A stretch of 32,264 nt of DNA from Planococcaceae bacterium UBA3378 (lineage in GTDB: Bacteria; Bacillota; Bacilli; Bacillales_A; Planococcaceae), in the NCBI GenBank assembly GCA_002359075.1, contig DEQA01000122.1, forward strand, positions 1 through 32,264, given 5' to 3'. Both the position numbers and the translations under genes were made by a program. Below, in pieces: positions 15,167 to 24,037 of the stretch. The notes beneath the pieces were generated by a model. It saw only the letters and a list, made by a program, of their open reading frames with translations, made no database searches and had not been told where the DNA came from. Numbering within the stretch: position 1 is the first letter of the stretch; the number at the start of each line of letters is the position of its first letter.

Positions 15167-15997
15167 ATGAAACAATGGTATTTTATCAACTCCGGGCCTT
15201 GCAGCCCTTCTTTTAATATGGCGATGGATGAGGCATTATTAAATTGGCATAGCGAAAAACTCATCCCGCCGGTAATCCGTTTTTATGAATGGAATCCGGC
15301 GACATTATCCATTGGTTATTTTCAGCAGGTACATAAAGATATTAATTTTGAAGAAGTCCAACGTCAAGGATTAGGGTTTGTCAGAAGACCTACAGGTGGA
15401 CGTGCAGTATTGCATGAACATGAACTTACTTACTCCATTATTGTCGAAGAGGATTACCCGGGCATGCCCCAAACGGTGACAGAGGCATACCGCGTATTAA
15501 GTGAAGGTTTGCTGCTTGGATTCCGCAACCTCGGGCTCGATGCGTATTTCAGCGTACCGGACACTGAAGAAAAACAGCAAGATTTAAAAAAGCCGAAAAG
15601 TGCAGTTTGTTTTGATGCACCGAGCTGGTATGAGCTGGTTGTGGAAGGGAAAAAAGTAGCAGGCAGTGCCCAAACACGCCAAAAAGGGGTGATCCTGCAG
15701 CACGGGGCTATTTTATTGGATCTGGATGAAGAGAAGTTATTATCCTTATTTCAATTTGCCAATGAGGAGGCCAGGGAGAAAATGCGCCTAAAGCTTCCTG
15801 AGAAGGCTGTAGCAATGAACCGGTTGGTAGATAAGCCTTTTACGGCTGGACAGTGTATAGAGGCTTTTAAAACCGGTTTTCAGCATGCTTTAGACATTGC
15901 ATTAGTTCCTTATGAATTATCAGAAGAGCAATTAGCATATATAAAACAATTGGAAAAAGAAAAATACGCGAACGATACCTGGAATTTCAAAAAGTAG
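15167..15997 (+). CDS. lipM: Octanoyltransferase LipM
   Basis: Transfers octanoate from acyl carrier protein to the lipoyl domain of GcvH, the first step of lipoate assembly. The 276-residue protein has the BPL/LplA fold, with RRPTGGRAVLHEHELTYSI near the substrate pocket, the nucleophile C148 in AVCFDAPSWYEL, and the binding lysine in GKKVAGSAQTRQKG. A cysteine at this position is what separates LipM from ATP-using lipoate ligases. The start at 15167 follows GGAGGCAAAAA; a longer frame back to 15032 overlaps yqhL and is rejected. Its neighbourhood with gcvT-gcvPB makes functional sense. Confidence 0.95.
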   Translation: MKQWYFINSGPCSPSFNMAMDEALLNWHSEKLIPPVIRFYEWNPATLSIGYFQQVHKDINFEEVQRQGLGFVRRPTGGRAVLHEHELTYSIIVEEDYPGMPQTVTEAYRVLSEGLLLGFRNLGLDAYFSVPDTEEKQQDLKKPKSAVCFDAPSWYELVVEGKKVAGSAQTRQKGVILQHGAILLDLDEEKLLSLFQFANEEAREKMRLKLPEKAVAMNRLVDKPFTAGQCIEAFKTGFQHALDIALVPYELSEEQLAYIKQLEKEKYANDTWNFKK

Positions 15998-16054
15998 GAA
16001 CGTTTGTTTGAAAAAAATTTTAGTTTCAAAAACGTTGATATATGGATGGTTCCT
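15996..16054. repeat. AT-rich imperfect inverted repeat after lipM
   Basis: Outer arms AGGAAC / GTTCCT and inner arms AACGTTTGTTTGAAA / TTTCAAAAACGTT give a nested, imperfect fold-back that begins at the lipM stop codon. It may act as a weak terminator. A GTTTGAAAAAAA block recurs about 75 nt downstream (about 16080). Confidence 0.4.
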
Positions 16055-16122
16055 AAAAATAAAAAAAAATCAAGCCCTTGTTTGAAAAAAAAATTTGTTG
16101 TAATCTTTTAAAAGTGTCAATG

Positions 16123-16151
16123 TTGTACCCATATATAGTTTAGAATAAATA
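16123..16151 (+). promoter_or_regulatory. Predicted promoter of the ribonucleotide reductase gene
   Basis: TTGTAC (16123-16128) and TAAATA (16146-16151) are 17 nt apart. The -35 overlaps the first NrdR box and the -10 lies between the two boxes, so a bound repressor would block RNA polymerase. Confidence 0.5.
16126..16141 (+). promoter_or_regulatory. NrdR box 1
   Basis: TACCCATATATAGTTT agrees with the core of the NrdR consensus (C-A-TATAT-G-T), though its ends are imperfect. Paired with box 2, whose start is 32 nt away, about three helical turns, the usual geometry for cooperative NrdR binding. Confidence 0.6.
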
Positions 16152-16157
16152 AATCAA

Positions 16158-16173
16158 ACACAATATGTTGTGT
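16158..16173 (+). promoter_or_regulatory. NrdR box 2
   Basis: ACACAATATGTTGTGT is a near-perfect palindrome matching the NrdR repressor consensus acaCwAtATaTwGtgt. It lies 64 nt upstream of the reductase start codon. NrdR is a Zn-finger/ATP-cone repressor that senses dATP/ATP; its gene is not in this window. Confidence 0.75.
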
Positions 16174-16236
16174 TTGATTTCCGTTTTTGCGGGTACACAT
16201 TCAGAAAGCTTTATAATGATAAAGGGGGCTAAAGTG

Positions 16237-18807
16237 ATGGCAAAAGTGTTGGAACAGACCATCCAAGTAGAACAGCTCAATAAAGATATTGAGCAATTCC
16301 CGCAAGTGCATCCGATTACACCAGATATGCATATTACGCATAAAGGTGTGTCACGTCTTGTGATGATTGACCGTTATTCGTTTAAGGATACGGAGAAAAA
16401 AACGTTAAAGCCGGGGGACTTTGTTGTATTAACTGTAAAAGAAGATCCCAAATTCCCAGCACGCGGTCTCGGAATCATTCAATCGATTGATAAAGAAGGA
16501 AAAAAAGCTGCAATTTTAATTGAAGAAGACTTCCGTCATGTATTGGAAGATGAACAAGAACAAACAACAGGTATTATTACTCGTTCATTAGATATTATTG
16601 AGAAACCGCTTGAAATTTATTACGAACAAATTGCCAAACGTAACGCAACAGGCTTAGCAGCTGTGGAAAAAACAGAAGAGGCAAGAAAAGAATGGTTTGA
16701 CAAATTTTATGAACAACTGGTCAGCTTGAAGTTTATTCCGGCAGGCCGTGTTATTTACGGAGCAGGCTCCCAGACGGATGTAACATTTTTCAACTGTTAT
16801 GTAATGCCGTTCGTGCCTGATTCCCGCGAAGGAATCAGCGATCACCGCAAACAGGTAATGGAAATCATGAGCCGGGGCGGCGGTGTCGGTACGAATGGTT
16901 CTACACTGCGTCCAAGAAATACACTTGCCCGTGGTGTAAACGGTAAATCTTCCGGATCAGTCAGCTGGCTTGACGATATTGCGAAACTGACTCATTTAGT
17001 AGAGCAAGGCGGCTCGCGTCGCGGGGCGCAAATGATTATGCTGGCAGATTGGCACCCGGATATCGTAGAATTTATCATTTCCAAAATGCAAAACCCGCGT
17101 ATTCTTCGTTATTTGATGGAAAATACAACGGACGAATCCATTATCCAGCTGGCGAAAGAGAAATTGAAATTCAAGCCTTTAACACAGCAGGAAGAAGCGA
17201 TGTACCAAGGGATCGTCAACTATAAAAACATCCCTGGCATGGGTGGCTTTGATGAGGCAATCATCCGTGAGGCAGAAGCGAAACTTCGAGATGGCGGTAC
17301 GTATTCAGTCCATAATCCGGACTTCCTGACAGGAGCTAACATCTCTGTTACATTGACGAATGACTTTATGCATGCTGTCGAGAATGATCTGGATTACGAA
17401 CTGCGCTTCCCGGATGTAGCGAATTATTCACCTGCTGAAATGGACGTCTATAACGAAGCGTGGCATAAAGTAGGCGACGTGCGTGAGTGGGAAAAACTAG
17501 GCTACGCTGTTCGTGTTTACCGTAAAATCAAGGCGCGTGACCTTTGGAATCTGATCAACGTATGTGCTACATACGCAGCTGAGCCTGGCATTTTCTTCAT
17601 CGATAATGCCAATGATATGACGAACGCAAAAGCATACGGCCAGCAGGTTGTTGCCACGAATCCGTGCGGTGAGCAGCCGTTAGCTCCATACAGTGTTTGT
17701 AACCTGGCAGCTGTCAACTTGGCACAGTTTGCTAAAAAGGAATCAAACACTGTCGATTATGAAGCATTGCGCCAAACAGTAAAAATCGGCGTAAGAATGC
17801 AGGATAATGTTATTGACGCAACACCATACTTCCTGGAAGAAAACCGTAAGCAAGCTTTAGGAGAGCGTCGTGTAGGACTTGGTGTAATGGGTCTTGCTGA
17901 CTTGCTAATCTATTGTGAGAAAGAATACGGTTCAGAAGAAGGCAATAAATTAGTAGATGAAATCTTTAAAACGATTGCAATCGCAGCTTATGAAGCATCG
18001 ATTGAGCTAGGAAAAGAACGCGGCAGCTTCCCATTCCTGCAAGGAGAAACAGAGGAAGAATCAAAACGTTTACGTGAAGCATTTATTCATACAGGATTCA
18101 TGAAAAAAATGCCGGAACATATTCGCCAAGGCGTACTGGCAAATGGTATTCGTAACTCTCACTTGCTGACAGTGGCACCAACTGGTTCAACTGGTACAAT
18201 GGTTGGCGTTGCGACTGGACTGGAGCCGTACTTCAGCTTCACATATTACCGTTCAGGACGTTTAGGTAAATTTATCGAAGTAAAAGCGGAGATCGTACAG
18301 GAATACTTAGCTGCACATCCTGATGCTGACGAAAACAACCTGCCACATTGGTTCGTATCTTCGATGGAGCTGTCACCGGAAGCACATGCTGACGTCCAGT
18401 GCATTATCCAAAACTGGATCGACTCATCTATTTCCAAAACGGTAAACGCACCAAAAGGCTATACGGTGAACCAAGTAGAGAAAGTGTACGAGCGTCTATA
18501 CCGCGGTGGTGCTAAAGGTGGTACGGTATATGTAGACGGAAGCCGTGATACACAAGTATTGACGTTGAAGGCAGAAGAAGCGCACTCTGATGAGCAGCTT
18601 GAATTTGAAGAGCTGAAACAGCAGGAAGAACAAACAAAACGCGGCGTTGTATTAGTTGATACAATTGCCCCATTATCCCAAACGAATGTAACAATCGGCT
18701 CTGAGGTAGGGAATACTTGCCCTGTCTGCCGAAAAGGTACAGTAGAAGAAATGGGCGGCTGCAACACATGTACAAACTGTGGTGCACAGCTGAAATGCGG
18801 TCTTTAA
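16237..18807 (+). CDS. nrdJ: Adenosylcobalamin (B12)-dependent ribonucleotide reductase, class II
   Basis: Reduces ribonucleotides to deoxyribonucleotides using a radical generated from adenosylcobalamin, so it needs no oxygen and no second subunit. The 856-residue chain has the reductase barrel motifs FFNCYVMPF, RGGGVGTNGSTLR, the active-site loop NPCGEQPLAPYSVCNLAAVNL and PTGSTGTMVG. A C-terminal zinc-ribbon-like tail (CPVCRKG, CNTCTNCGAQLKCG) probably carries the redox-active cysteines. The ATG at 16237 follows AAAGGGGGC; an in-frame extension to 16165 would run through an NrdR box. No class I nrdEF genes lie nearby and B. subtilis lacks this gene here, so it is an accessory insertion relative to that gene order. 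Confidence 0.95.
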   Translation: MAKVLEQTIQVEQLNKDIEQFPQVHPITPDMHITHKGVSRLVMIDRYSFKDTEKKTLKPGDFVVLTVKEDPKFPARGLGIIQSIDKEGKKAAILIEEDFRHVLEDEQEQTTGIITRSLDIIEKPLEIYYEQIAKRNATGLAAVEKTEEARKEWFDKFYEQLVSLKFIPAGRVIYGAGSQTDVTFFNCYVMPFVPDSREGISDHRKQVMEIMSRGGGVGTNGSTLRPRNTLARGVNGKSSGSVSWLDDIAKLTHLVEQGGSRRGAQMIMLADWHPDIVEFIISKMQNPRILRYLMENTTDESIIQLAKEKLKFKPLTQQEEAMYQGIVNYKNIPGMGGFDEAIIREAEAKLRDGGTYSVHNPDFLTGANISVTLTNDFMHAVENDLDYELRFPDVANYSPAEMDVYNEAWHKVGDVREWEKLGYAVRVYRKIKARDLWNLINVCATYAAEPGIFFIDNANDMTNAKAYGQQVVATNPCGEQPLAPYSVCNLAAVNLAQFAKKESNTVDYEALRQTVKIGVRMQDNVIDATPYFLEENRKQALGERRVGLGVMGLADLLIYCEKEYGSEEGNKLVDEIFKTIAIAAYEASIELGKERGSFPFLQGETEEESKRLREAFIHTGFMKKMPEHIRQGVLANGIRNSHLLTVAPTGSTGTMVGVATGLEPYFSFTYYRSGRLGKFIEVKAEIVQEYLAAHPDADENNLPHWFVSSMELSPEAHADVQCIIQNWIDSSISKTVNAPKGYTVNQVEKVYERLYRGGAKGGTVYVDGSRDTQVLTLKAEEAHSDEQLEFEELKQQEEQTKRGVVLVDTIAPLSQTNVTIGSEVGNTCPVCRKGTVEEMGGCNTCTNCGAQLKCGL

Positions 18808-18811
18808 TATA

Positions 18812-18847
18812 AAAGAGAGGCTACAGGGAACTCCTGTAGCCTCTTTG
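18812..18847 (+). terminator. Terminator after the ribonucleotide reductase gene
   Basis: AGAGGCTACAGG pairs with CCTGTAGCCTCT around GAACT, followed by a short T run, right after the stop codon. Confidence 0.88.
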
Positions 18848-18965
18848 TGCGGGAAAATAAAGGAATGAATGCTGGGGGAGAGGCGAATAGTTGCCGGCGG
18901 TTATGGCAACTAAACGAGCTGATTAAAGATCAGTTTAAATAAAACAAGAAACGGCCGTGAATGCA

Positions 18966-19730
18966 CTAAGAGAAGAAATAATCATAACCATTTTTTAATA
19001 TTAAAATGGAAGTAACGATAATAAAGAGGACACGTATAAATTCAGTCCCTTTGCTTAATGCAATTTTAGATCCTGCATAAGCACCTAAAATCATCGCAAA
19101 TCCCATAATGAAACCGTATGTAAAGTTGACCGCTCCTAAGAACAAAAACATAATGAGTGCAGCTAAATTGCTCGTGAAGTTGAGCAGTTTCGAACTGCCG
19201 GAAGCCTCGATAAAATTGAAGCCCATAAAAAGCAGAACAAAAATCATAAAAGAACCGGTGCCAGGCCCGAAAAATCCATCGTAAAATCCTAAGCCGATTA
19301 AAAGAAGGAGTCCGACGAGCTTTTTCTTACCAATTGCTTTTCCCATGTCCTTTACTTTGCCGAAGTCCTTTTTTATGAAAGTATAGATGAGGACAGAAAT
19401 CAGTAGGATGAGCACAAGCGGCCGCAGGATTTCCGAATCTACATGATGGACAGTGAAAGCGCCCAGCATGGAGCCGATAAAGACGAACGGGACAATAGGG
19501 CCTAACATTTTAACATCAATTTTACCCGCACGCAGAAAGGTCATCATACTCGTGAAGTTACCTAGTGAAGCAGCCAGCTTGTTTGTGGCAATAGCTGTTG
19601 CAGGGGGAAGACCAACAAAGAGCAGTGCAGGTAAAGTAATAAGTCCTCCACCGCCAACAATAGAATTGATAAAAGCACCGATAAAACCAAAGAGAAAAAG
19701 TGCTATGACTGAAAGAAGCTCAATATCCAT
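18966..19730 (-). CDS. TauE/SafE family membrane permease
   Basis: A 254-residue integral membrane protein with seven to eight hydrophobic helices. Two family signatures are present: the N-terminal GAFINSIVGGGGLITLPAL and a second-half GFYDGFFGPGTGSFMIF, the duplicated motif of TauE/SafE (YfcA-like) permeases. The family is associated with export or uptake of sulfite, sulfonates or other organic anions; the substrate cannot be read from sequence. The ATG is preceded by GCGAGG. The gene is absent from this position in B. subtilis. Weak inverted repeats lie after its stop (18885-18935). Confidence 0.88.
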   Translation of the reverse strand: MDIELLSVIALFLFGFIGAFINSIVGGGGLITLPALLFVGLPPATAIATNKLAASLGNFTSMMTFLRAGKIDVKMLGPIVPFVFIGSMLGAFTVHHVDSEILRPLVLILLISVLIYTFIKKDFGKVKDMGKAIGKKKLVGLLLLIGLGFYDGFFGPGTGSFMIFVLLFMGFNFIEASGSSKLLNFTSNLAALIMFLFLGAVNFTYGFIMGFAMILGAYAGSKIALSKGTEFIRVLFIIVTSILILKNGYDYFFS

Positions 19731-19937
19731 TAGTAAAACCTCGCAATCTAATAGTCAAATCATATAGCAGTGAAAAAGTTATGTAAATAGAAAAAATGAT
19801 ATATATTGCCATGTGTAAAGAGAAAAATGATCAAAAAGCATATGGAGAAAAGGTAGAAAAACATTCATTACGAGGGATTTTGCATATCTCATCCTTTTTA
19901 TGGTACATTTAATGACAGAGAAAGTTAGGGTGTTGAT

Positions 19938-20312
19938 ATGGAATTTATTATATTGATTGGGCTTGTTGCCCTTTACCAATTCCTCTTTATACCGGTGTTA
20001 AAAAGGAAGACGGGCTATATTAGACCAAGTGAACCAAAAATATTTTATGATTATAAGACGAAGTGGCAGCTGCCGTTTGAACTAGCGGTTATCCTATTGT
20101 GTATCGGGGGAATTCTTTTATTCACGCCGGCGTTAGGTCTGGCAACAAGTGCCTTCATTCTTATTGCCTTTGTCGTCATTTTAGTAACACGGGGGATTTT
20201 GGAAAAGCGCTATGAAGCCGATTTCCGCCATTATGTTGTCTCATTTTCCCATGCTGTTGCGATTACGATTCTCTTTGCATTTGTTTTTGTATATGCGTTC
20301 GTACTAAAATAG
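19938..20312 (+). CDS. Small integral membrane protein (YqhP position)
   Basis: A 124-residue protein with four hydrophobic segments: about residues 2-19, 48-66, 69-86 and 101-121. A basic stretch (KRKTGYIRPSEPKIFYDYKTKW) follows the first helix. It is likely a membrane protein with no enzymatic motif I recognise. Its place directly before the convergent yqhQ matches B. subtilis yqhP, and a DUF4181-like family is possible, but I am not sure of either. The ATG follows TTAGGGTGTTGAT. Confidence 0.75.
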   Translation: MEFIILIGLVALYQFLFIPVLKRKTGYIRPSEPKIFYDYKTKWQLPFELAVILLCIGGILLFTPALGLATSAFILIAFVVILVTRGILEKRYEADFRHYVVSFSHAVAITILFAFVFVYAFVLK

Positions 20313-20325
20313 TTCATCTATATAA

Positions 20326-20359
20326 TAAAGGGCAGCCCTTATGCAGGGCCGCCCTTTTT
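20326..20359. terminator. Bidirectional terminator between yqhP-like gene and yqhQ
   Basis: AAAGGGCAGCCCT pairs with AGGGCCGCCCTTT around a TATGC loop, with A-rich and T-rich flanks. It can serve both converging genes. Confidence 0.85.
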
Positions 20360-20374
20360 AGATGGAAATTTCGA

Positions 20375-21325
20375 TTAGTTATGGTTCAATGTACAAGCGA
20401 TTTCCGGATTTTTTTCCACTTCATGCAATTTGTTGAATGAAGCGATGGCAACTTCGACCTGATCGTCTTTTGGCTCTTTTGTTGTCAGTAGCTGCAGCCA
20501 TAGACCAGGGTAGCCGAGATAGCGGAGAACCGGTACGTTTCGCAGTTTATTTGTAGCCTGCAATACTTCAAAGGAAATGCCGATGACTACCGGAATGAGT
20601 AAAATCCGGGATACAAGACGGACCCAAAGTGGATCGGTCGGCACGAAGAAGTATACAAACAGGCCGACAATTACGGTAAATAAAATAAAGCTTGAACCGC
20701 ATCGGAAATGCAGTCGGGACTGCTTTTGTACATTTTCTACTGTTAATGGCATACCTGCCTCATAGCAGTTAATAACTTTATGTTCGGCCCCGTGATATTG
20801 GAACACACGCTTAATAATCGGTGCCAACGAGATAAAATACAAATAAACCAGCAGTAAAATTAATTTAAAGCCGGATTCAAGTAAAATTTGGACCGTTTTC
20901 CCAGGGAACCAAGGCTTTAGAAATTCAGCCATAAACATAGGAACCAAAGTGAAAATGAATTTACCGAACAAAAATGATAAAACCCCGACTACTGCTACAC
21001 CAAGAATCATCTGAAGCCTGCTCATGTCTTCGCCTTCTGTTTCCTCTTCTTCGCCGGGTGTTACATCATAGCGGGAGCTCGCAAAATCTAAATGACGCGA
21101 ACCGAATCCAGCAGACTCAATAAGTGCCACAACCCCGCGTACAAACGGGATTTTCTTCAGTTTTTGATAAATAGGCTTTTTTTCTTTTTTCAAATGATAA
21201 TAATCAATTGAATTATCGTTACGACGGATGGCAGTTACCATATGGTCCTGCCCGGCAAACATGACTCCCTCAAGAAGGGCTTGTCCCCCATATACAGGTG
21301 TTTCCTTGCTCAATATTGACACCAC
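20375..21325 (-). CDS. yqhQ: YqhQ family membrane protein (DUF1385)
   Basis: A 316-residue membrane protein with the DUF1385 signature: YGGQALLEGVMFAG at the N-terminus, KIPFVRGVVALIES, and the diagnostic YHGAEHKVINCYEAG around the middle, followed by HFRCGSSFILF. About four membrane helices lie between residues 105 and 265. The function is unknown; the conserved His/Cys/Glu residues suggest a metal site or enzyme. The start is GTG at 21325 or the adjacent GTG at 21322; the ribosome binding site is weak (AGAGAG). It is divergent from yqhR. Confidence 0.92.
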   Translation of the reverse strand: MVSILSKETPVYGGQALLEGVMFAGQDHMVTAIRRNDNSIDYYHLKKEKKPIYQKLKKIPFVRGVVALIESAGFGSRHLDFASSRYDVTPGEEEETEGEDMSRLQMILGVAVVGVLSFLFGKFIFTLVPMFMAEFLKPWFPGKTVQILLESGFKLILLLVYLYFISLAPIIKRVFQYHGAEHKVINCYEAGMPLTVENVQKQSRLHFRCGSSFILFTVIVGLFVYFFVPTDPLWVRLVSRILLIPVVIGISFEVLQATNKLRNVPVLRYLGYPGLWLQLLTTKEPKDDQVEVAIASFNKLHEVEKNPEIACTLNHN

Positions 21326-21440
21326 TCTCTATTAATCTCAAAATCTTTACTTTTTTATTGTACTAAATTTTTCAAGAAATCACTACTTGTCTGCATAGAT
21401 TATGGAGATTTGGATAGGCTGAAGCAATAGAGGTGATGAT

Positions 21441-21881
21441 ATGTTAAAAGTAGCACATAGTACAAGTATTGCGGCAAGCGTATATACAACGTTCATGTTA
21501 AAGGTGTTGCAGCTGTTCAGCTGGATTGACTGGCACCCGACAAAGTTTTTACACCGCATCGATGACGGGCTTACACGCTGGGTTGTTCTGGGTGTTATAT
21601 TATATTTGGCATCTTTTATATTCATGATGATCGTCCAGTATATACAAATGGTGCCGGCATTTGTAGTAGCCATTCTTTTGGGGCTTGCGATTGCTTTTGT
21701 GACAGAGTGGGTAATTTATGATCTCCCGGCTGAAGCAAAATCCTTCAAAAAATTATCTATTCCTTTTATTACTATTGTGCTGACAACCTCCCTGTTTCTT
21801 ACAGACACCGCTATTTATCACCGGGCACAACAAATAGGCAAACGAAATGAGTTGCCGTACAAGGCCACTGTGATAAAATAA
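21441..21881 (+). CDS. yqhR: YqhR-like membrane protein
   Basis: A 146-residue protein with hydrophobic segments at about residues 48-66, 71-90 and 106-124, and an amphipathic N-terminal stretch containing SWIDWHPTKFLHRIDDG. It matches the YqhR family by position between yqhQ and aroQ, size and topology. The function is unknown. The ATG follows AGAGGTGATGAT. It is probably co-transcribed with aroQ, which starts 31 nt after it. Confidence 0.85.
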   Translation: MLKVAHSTSIAASVYTTFMLKVLQLFSWIDWHPTKFLHRIDDGLTRWVVLGVILYLASFIFMMIVQYIQMVPAFVVAILLGLAIAFVTEWVIYDLPAEAKSFKKLSIPFITIVLTTSLFLTDTAIYHRAQQIGKRNELPYKATVIK

Positions 21882-21912
21882 AGGAAATATGTTGGGAAGG
21901 CAGGTGGAGGAT

Positions 21913-22344
21913 ATGAAGCTTTTTGTTTTAAATGGACCGAATTTAAACCGTCTGGGAAAACGCGAGCCGGAAATCTACGGCTCCGAAACACTGGATGATG
22001 TAAAGGAACGGTGCCGGCTATTAGCAGAAGAGCATGGGGCGGTTATTGATTTCCGGCAGTCCAATCACGAGGGAATGTTAATTGATTGGATTCATGAAGC
22101 GGAAGATACGGGAGCTGACGGAATTGTTTTTAATCCGGGGGCTTATACGCATACAAGCATCGCTTTACGTGATGCCATAGCGGCAGTGAATGTGCCGGTC
22201 ATTGAAGTACATATTTCTAATATTCATAAACGTGAGGCATTCCGCCATGAATCAAAACTGGCAGCAGAATGTGTAGGCCAGATTTGCGGACTTGGAACAT
22301 TGGGATATGAATTGGCTATGAGAAAGTTTTTACAAAGGGGATAA
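21913..22344 (+). CDS. aroQ: Type II 3-dehydroquinate dehydratase
   Basis: Removes water from 3-dehydroquinate, the third step of the shikimate pathway. The 143-residue protein has all the family motifs: LNGPNLNRLGKREPEIYG with the active-site Tyr, FRQSNHEG, FNPGAYTHTSIALRDA, and VHISNIHKREAFRHES with the catalytic His and the Arg. I selected the ATG at 21913, after GGTGGAGG, which matches the usual N-terminus MK-LFVLNGPN. An in-frame ATG at 21889 would add eight residues and has AAAGGAAA in front, so it is a possible alternative. Downstream yqhT starts 14 nt later. Confidence 0.95.
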   Translation: MKLFVLNGPNLNRLGKREPEIYGSETLDDVKERCRLLAEEHGAVIDFRQSNHEGMLIDWIHEAEDTGADGIVFNPGAYTHTSIALRDAIAAVNVPVIEVHISNIHKREAFRHESKLAAECVGQICGLGTLGYELAMRKFLQRG

Positions 22345-22358
22345 GGGGAATGGGAACA

Positions 22359-23417
22359 ATGAAACTAGCAAAATTACGTGAAAGTTTAACCGAGAAGGGG
22401 CTTGATGCCATTCTCATTACTAATGAATATAACCGTCGTTATATGACGGGCTTTACAGGTACTGCGGGAGTAGCGATCGTTTCCAAAAATGATGCAGTGT
22501 TCATTACGGATTTCCGCTATACAGAGCAGGCAGCAGAGCAAGTAAAAGATTTTCGTATTGTCCAGCATACAGGCACAATCATCGCGGAAGTAGCAGCACA
22601 AGCAGAGGCGATGAAGGTCAAAACGCTCGGATTTGAAAAAGAGGCCATGACATATGGGTTGTACGAGTTGTATAACAAAGAGGTAAAAGCAGATTTCGTA
22701 CCGGTTTCCGGGCTAATTGAAAAAATTCGCTTGATTAAGACCGAGCCAGAGATTAATATTATTAAGGTTGCATGTGAAATAGCAGATCATGCATTTACAC
22801 ATATTCTGGATTTCATCAAGCCTGGCAGAACAGAGCTTGAAGTGTCGAATGAGCTTGAATTTTTCATGCGTAAACAGGGTGCTACAAGCTCATCTTTTGA
22901 TATCATCGTGGCAAGCGGTGTCCGCTCGGCGCTTCCACATGGTGTGGCAACAGATAAAGTCATTGAAAAAGGTGATTTTGTAACGCTTGATTTCGGTGCA
23001 TTATATAACGGCTATATTTCAGATATCACACGGACAGTAGCTGTTGGGCAGCCGTCAGAAAAGCTTGTGGAAATGTACAATGTTGTACTGGAATCCCAGC
23101 TGTTGGCCCTTGAAAAGGTAGGTCCGGGCATGACAGGAATCGAAGCGGATGCAGTAGCGCGTGATTATCTAAAATCGAAGGGCTACGGTGAAGCTTTCGG
23201 TCACTCGACTGGCCACGGTATTGGCCTTGAGGTCCATGAGGGGCCTGGCTTATCATTCCGCTCCGAAACCGTTTTGGAGCCGGGAATGGCAGTTACAATT
23301 GAACCGGGTGTTTACCTGCCTGGCATCGGTGGCGTTCGGATTGAGGACGATATTTTAATCACCGAAACTGGTAATGAAATATTGACGCATTCGACGAAGG
23401 AATTAATTATTTTATAA
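22359..23417 (+). CDS. yqhT: Xaa-Pro aminopeptidase-like M24 metallopeptidase
   Basis: A 352-residue cytoplasmic peptidase that probably removes residues preceding proline. An N-terminal creatinase-like domain (about residues 1-125) is followed by the pita-bread catalytic domain. Metal ligands are visible: D211 and D222 in TLDFGALYNGYISDITR, the His in GHSTGHGIGLEVHE, and the two Glu in TIEPGVY and GVRIEDD. The ATG at 22359 sits 10 nt from AAGGGG; the ATG at 22350 is too close to it. It lies directly upstream of efp, which handles ribosome stalling at prolines; this pairing is conserved in Bacillus. Confidence 0.95.
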   Translation: MKLAKLRESLTEKGLDAILITNEYNRRYMTGFTGTAGVAIVSKNDAVFITDFRYTEQAAEQVKDFRIVQHTGTIIAEVAAQAEAMKVKTLGFEKEAMTYGLYELYNKEVKADFVPVSGLIEKIRLIKTEPEINIIKVACEIADHAFTHILDFIKPGRTELEVSNELEFFMRKQGATSSSFDIIVASGVRSALPHGVATDKVIEKGDFVTLDFGALYNGYISDITRTVAVGQPSEKLVEMYNVVLESQLLALEKVGPGMTGIEADAVARDYLKSKGYGEAFGHSTGHGIGLEVHEGPGLSFRSETVLEPGMAVTIEPGVYLPGIGGVRIEDDILITETGNEILTHSTKELIIL

Positions 23418-23434
23418 TAGTTGGAGGAATAAAA

Positions 23435-23992
23435 ATGATCTCAGTAAATGATTTCCGTACTGGCTTAACGATCCTTGTGGAAGGAAACCTATATCGCGTA
23501 CTTGATTTCCAACACGTAAAACCAGGAAAAGGGGCAGCTTTTGTACGTTCTAAATTACGTAACCTGCGTAACGGCAACGTGGTAGAAAAAACGTTCCGCG
23601 CTGGTGAAAAAGTAGAGAAAGCTATGGTGGAAAACCGTAAAATGCAATACCTTTATGCACAAGGTGATGAGCATGTATTCATGGACATGGAGTCTTATGA
23701 CCAAATCACCCTTACAGCTGCACAAATTGAAGACGAGTTAAAATACTTGCTGGAAAATATGGAATTGCATATCCAATCATACCAAGGTGAAATGATTGGT
23801 ATCGAATTACCAAACACAGTAACATTAGTTGTTGCTGAAACAGAGCCTGGTATTAAAGGCGATACAGCTTCAGGCGGTACGAAACCTGCGAAAATGGAAA
23901 CAGGCTTAATGGTAAACGTGCCATTCTTCGTAAATGAAGGCGACAAATTAATCATCAATACAACAGACGGCTCTTACGTATCACGCGCTTAA
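23435..23992 (+). CDS. efp: Elongation factor P
   Basis: EF-P relieves ribosome stalling at polyproline. The 185-residue protein has the three-domain layout. The loop that reaches the peptidyl-transferase centre is PGKGAAF with K32, the residue carrying the 5-aminopentanol modification in B. subtilis. The C-terminal signature segment is KGDTASGGTKPAKMETG. The ATG follows TTGGAGGAATAAAA. It lies 18 nt after yqhT and is followed by a strong terminator. Confidence 0.98.
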   Translation: MISVNDFRTGLTILVEGNLYRVLDFQHVKPGKGAAFVRSKLRNLRNGNVVEKTFRAGEKVEKAMVENRKMQYLYAQGDEHVFMDMESYDQITLTAAQIEDELKYLLENMELHIQSYQGEMIGIELPNTVTLVVAETEPGIKGDTASGGTKPAKMETGLMVNVPFFVNEGDKLIINTTDGSYVSRA

Positions 23993-24008
23993 GAGGCTAA
24001 ATGCGACG

Positions 24009-24037
24009 ACACCCGCTTTCATAGCGGGTGTTTTTTT
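24009..24037 (+). terminator. Terminator after efp
   Basis: ACACCCGCT pairs with AGCGGGTGT around TTCAT and is followed by seven T. Confidence 0.92.

Noticed and set aside
16141..16236. N-terminal extension of the ribonucleotide reductase from an ATG at 16165
   Set aside because: It would begin inside an NrdR box and lacks a ribosome binding site, while the ATG at 16237 has AAAGGGGG at good distance.
15998..16236. Cobalamin riboswitch ahead of the B12-dependent reductase
   Set aside because: No B12-box-like conserved segment is visible and the region is short and AT-rich; NrdR boxes explain the promoter better.
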